6,261 nucleotides of DNA, taken from the NCBI GenBank assembly GCA_937942115.1, contig CALDFY010000367.1, forward strand, positions 1-6,261, written 5' to 3'. Of this stretch, positions 5,783 through 6,261 are shown in pieces (within the stretch, counting starts at the first letter, position 1; each line of letters opens with the position of its first letter). The position numbers were made by a program, and so were the translations under genes. Below the pieces are notes generated by a model. The model searched no databases. It had not been told where the DNA came from and saw only the letters and a list, made by a program, of their open reading frames with translations. This DNA is from an uncultured Anaerolineae bacterium. GTDB lineage: Bacteria > Chloroflexota > Anaerolineae > B4-G1 > DUEL01.

Positions 5783-5820
5783 GGCCCCCCCTTCCCTTGG
5801 CCTGCGGCCAGGAGGGGGCC
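5783..5820. repeat. Imperfect GC-rich inverted repeat
   Basis: Outer arms GGCCCCC (5783-5789) and GGGGGCC (5814-5820) enclose inner arms TGGCC (5798-5802) and GGCCA (5806-5810) around the loop TGC. The left side carries several extra pyrimidines, so the stem is bulged. Confidence 0.6.
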
Positions 5821-5940
5821 GCACCCCCTGACAAGTGTAGGTTTTTCGGGGAGCGGGGGATGCCAATTCCGGCCCTCACCCCACCCCTATCCCTCCCCTC
5901 TCGCCGAGATTGCTTAAAAAGTCGAGGCAAGGCAATAAAC

Positions 5941-6027
5941 CACCAAGACACAAAGGCACAAAGTGTCTAAAGGGTGAAAAAAGCGAGAAATTTTTCCGTT
6001 TCTTGGTGTCTTTGTGCCTTCGTGGTG
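5941..6027. repeat. Imperfect inverted repeat with CACAAAG modules
   Basis: The left arm (5941-5963) reads CACCA-AGA-CACAAAG-G-CACAAAG. The right arm (6002-6027), on the opposite strand, reads CACCA-CGAAGG-CACAAAG-A-CACCAAG. The arms share ordered modules rather than exact bases and enclose about 38 nt of A/T-richer DNA. The element is markedly more AT-rich than its surroundings, which suggests an inserted dispersed element. No transposase is present, so if mobile it would depend on another copy's enzyme. Confidence 0.7.
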
Positions 6028-6050
6028 ACTTTCTAAACACCTTCCCCAGT

Positions 6051-6121
6051 GTGGGGGAGAGGGGATGGGGGGCAGTCTCCCCTCTCCCCGGCCGGAGGCC
6101 AGTGGGAGAGGGGCTGGGGGC
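6051..6121. repeat. Direct repeat of a G-rich unit (6051-6071 and 6102-6121)
   Basis: GTGGGGGAGAGGGGATGGGG, beginning at 6051, and GTGGGAGAGGGGCTGGGGGC (6102-6121) are near copies in the same orientation, on either side of the inverted arm at 6078-6089. Two same-sense copies plus one opposite copy within 71 nt point to repeated insertion or recombination of one element. Confidence 0.65.
6054..6089. repeat. Perfect 12-bp inverted repeat of purine-rich sequence
   Basis: GGGGAGAGGGGA (6054-6065) and TCCCCTCTCCCC (6078-6089) are exact reverse complements around a 12-nt loop. One arm is all purine and the other all pyrimidine. Confidence 0.85.
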
Positions 6122-6174
6122 ATAAGCGTTAACTTAAGGTTAGATCCGTCTCTCTGTTTCCTGCCGCCCTGGGC

Positions 6175-6191
6175 GCCGATGGGAAATCGGC
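6175..6191. repeat. Short hairpin, GCCGAT stem
   Basis: GCCGAT (6175-6180) pairs with ATCGGC (6186-6191) around the 5-nt loop GGGAA. It is the first of three consecutive stems at the right end of the window. Confidence 0.6.
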
Positions 6192-6198
6192 CTCCCTG

Positions 6199-6221
6199 GG
6201 GGCAACCGCGAGGGTTGCCCC
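6199..6221. repeat. 9-bp hairpin, GGGGCAACC stem
   Basis: GGGGCAACC (6199-6207) and GGTTGCCCC (6213-6221) are perfect complements around the loop GCGAG. This is a compact palindrome of the REP-like kind. Confidence 0.75.
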
Positions 6222-6234
6222 TACGCTTCGCGCC

Positions 6235-6258
6235 GGGCGTCAACCTGCGTTGACGCCC
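6235..6258. repeat. Perfect 10-bp hairpin at the window edge
   Basis: GGGCGTCAAC (6235-6244) and GTTGACGCCC (6249-6258) pair perfectly around the loop CTGC. It is followed by TTC at the window edge, so the element may extend further or serve as a terminator for a plus-strand transcript arriving from the left, for which no gene is visible. Confidence 0.8.
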
Positions 6259-6261
6259 TTC

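Larger units (their letters stand above)
5647..6261. other. Non-coding repeat-rich island upstream of the methyltransferase gene
   Basis: I find no credible gene in these 615 bases. The short open frames here translate inverted repeats. From 5647 to about 5770 is a relatively AT-rich leader that should hold the methyltransferase promoter, but I cannot pick a convincing -35/-10 pair. From about 5770 to 6261 the sequence is a string of separate hairpin-forming and polypurine/polypyrimidine repeats, listed individually. Such mosaics are typical of dispersed repeat accumulation between genes in large-genome environmental bacteria. Confidence 0.8.

Noticed and set aside
5914..6243. Minus-strand open frame of 109 codons in the repeat island
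   Set aside because: It reads straight through several hairpins and low-complexity G/C runs, has no recognisable domain, and changes composition with each repeat it crosses.

Overview
The window is GC-rich bacterial DNA (by eye clearly above 60% in the genes). All five genes I can support lie on the minus strand. The long plus-strand frames are antisense shadows. The gene set is a single-paralog SufB/D with SufC, a THEP1-type NTPase and a non-pyrrolysine MttB-family methyltransferase. The intergenic DNA holds palindromes and tandem heptamers. Together these fit a Chloroflexota bacterium, probably Anaerolineae-like and perhaps thermophilic. That assignment is inference; no rRNA or other phylogenetic marker is present.

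Layout in the direction of transcription (right to left). Positions 6261-5647 are a non-coding island of inverted and direct repeats followed by an AT-richer leader. Positions 5646-4240 encode a trimethylamine methyltransferase (MttB/COG5598) family protein. Its last codons and TAG stop lie inside a 15-unit, phase-locked heptamer array (4157-4261). That array ends at the Shine-Dalgarno sequence of the next gene, a THEP1-family NTPase (4147-3617). A 179-nt gap follows, with a hairpin, a possible promoter and a second, unrelated heptamer array of 11 units (3450-3526), which again ends just before a Shine-Dalgarno sequence, that of sufC. Next come sufC (3437-2655) and a SufB/SufD-family gene (2658-1660), joined by an ATGA overlap. 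After only 22 nt comes a predicted lipoprotein carrying two thioredoxin-fold CxxC domains and a six-helix CcdA-type membrane domain (1637-42). A perfect 14-bp palindrome closes the window at 1-32.

Functionally, sufC and sufB look like a minimal two-component Fe-S cluster scaffold (SufBC only; no SufD paralog, SufS, SufU or SufE in view). The overlap and short spacing make a sufC-sufB-CcdA-fusion operon likely, joining Fe-S cluster assembly to a membrane thiol relay that would carry reducing equivalents outward. The methyltransferase and NTPase upstream are co-oriented, but wider gaps separate them from each other and from the suf genes, so they may be separate units. The corrinoid protein and methyl-acceptor transferase expected to work with an MttB-family enzyme are not in the window.

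The least expected structure is the pair of heptamer arrays, each placed immediately upstream of a gene's ribosome-binding site. I see no CRISPR, tRNA, rRNA, transposase or phage gene.
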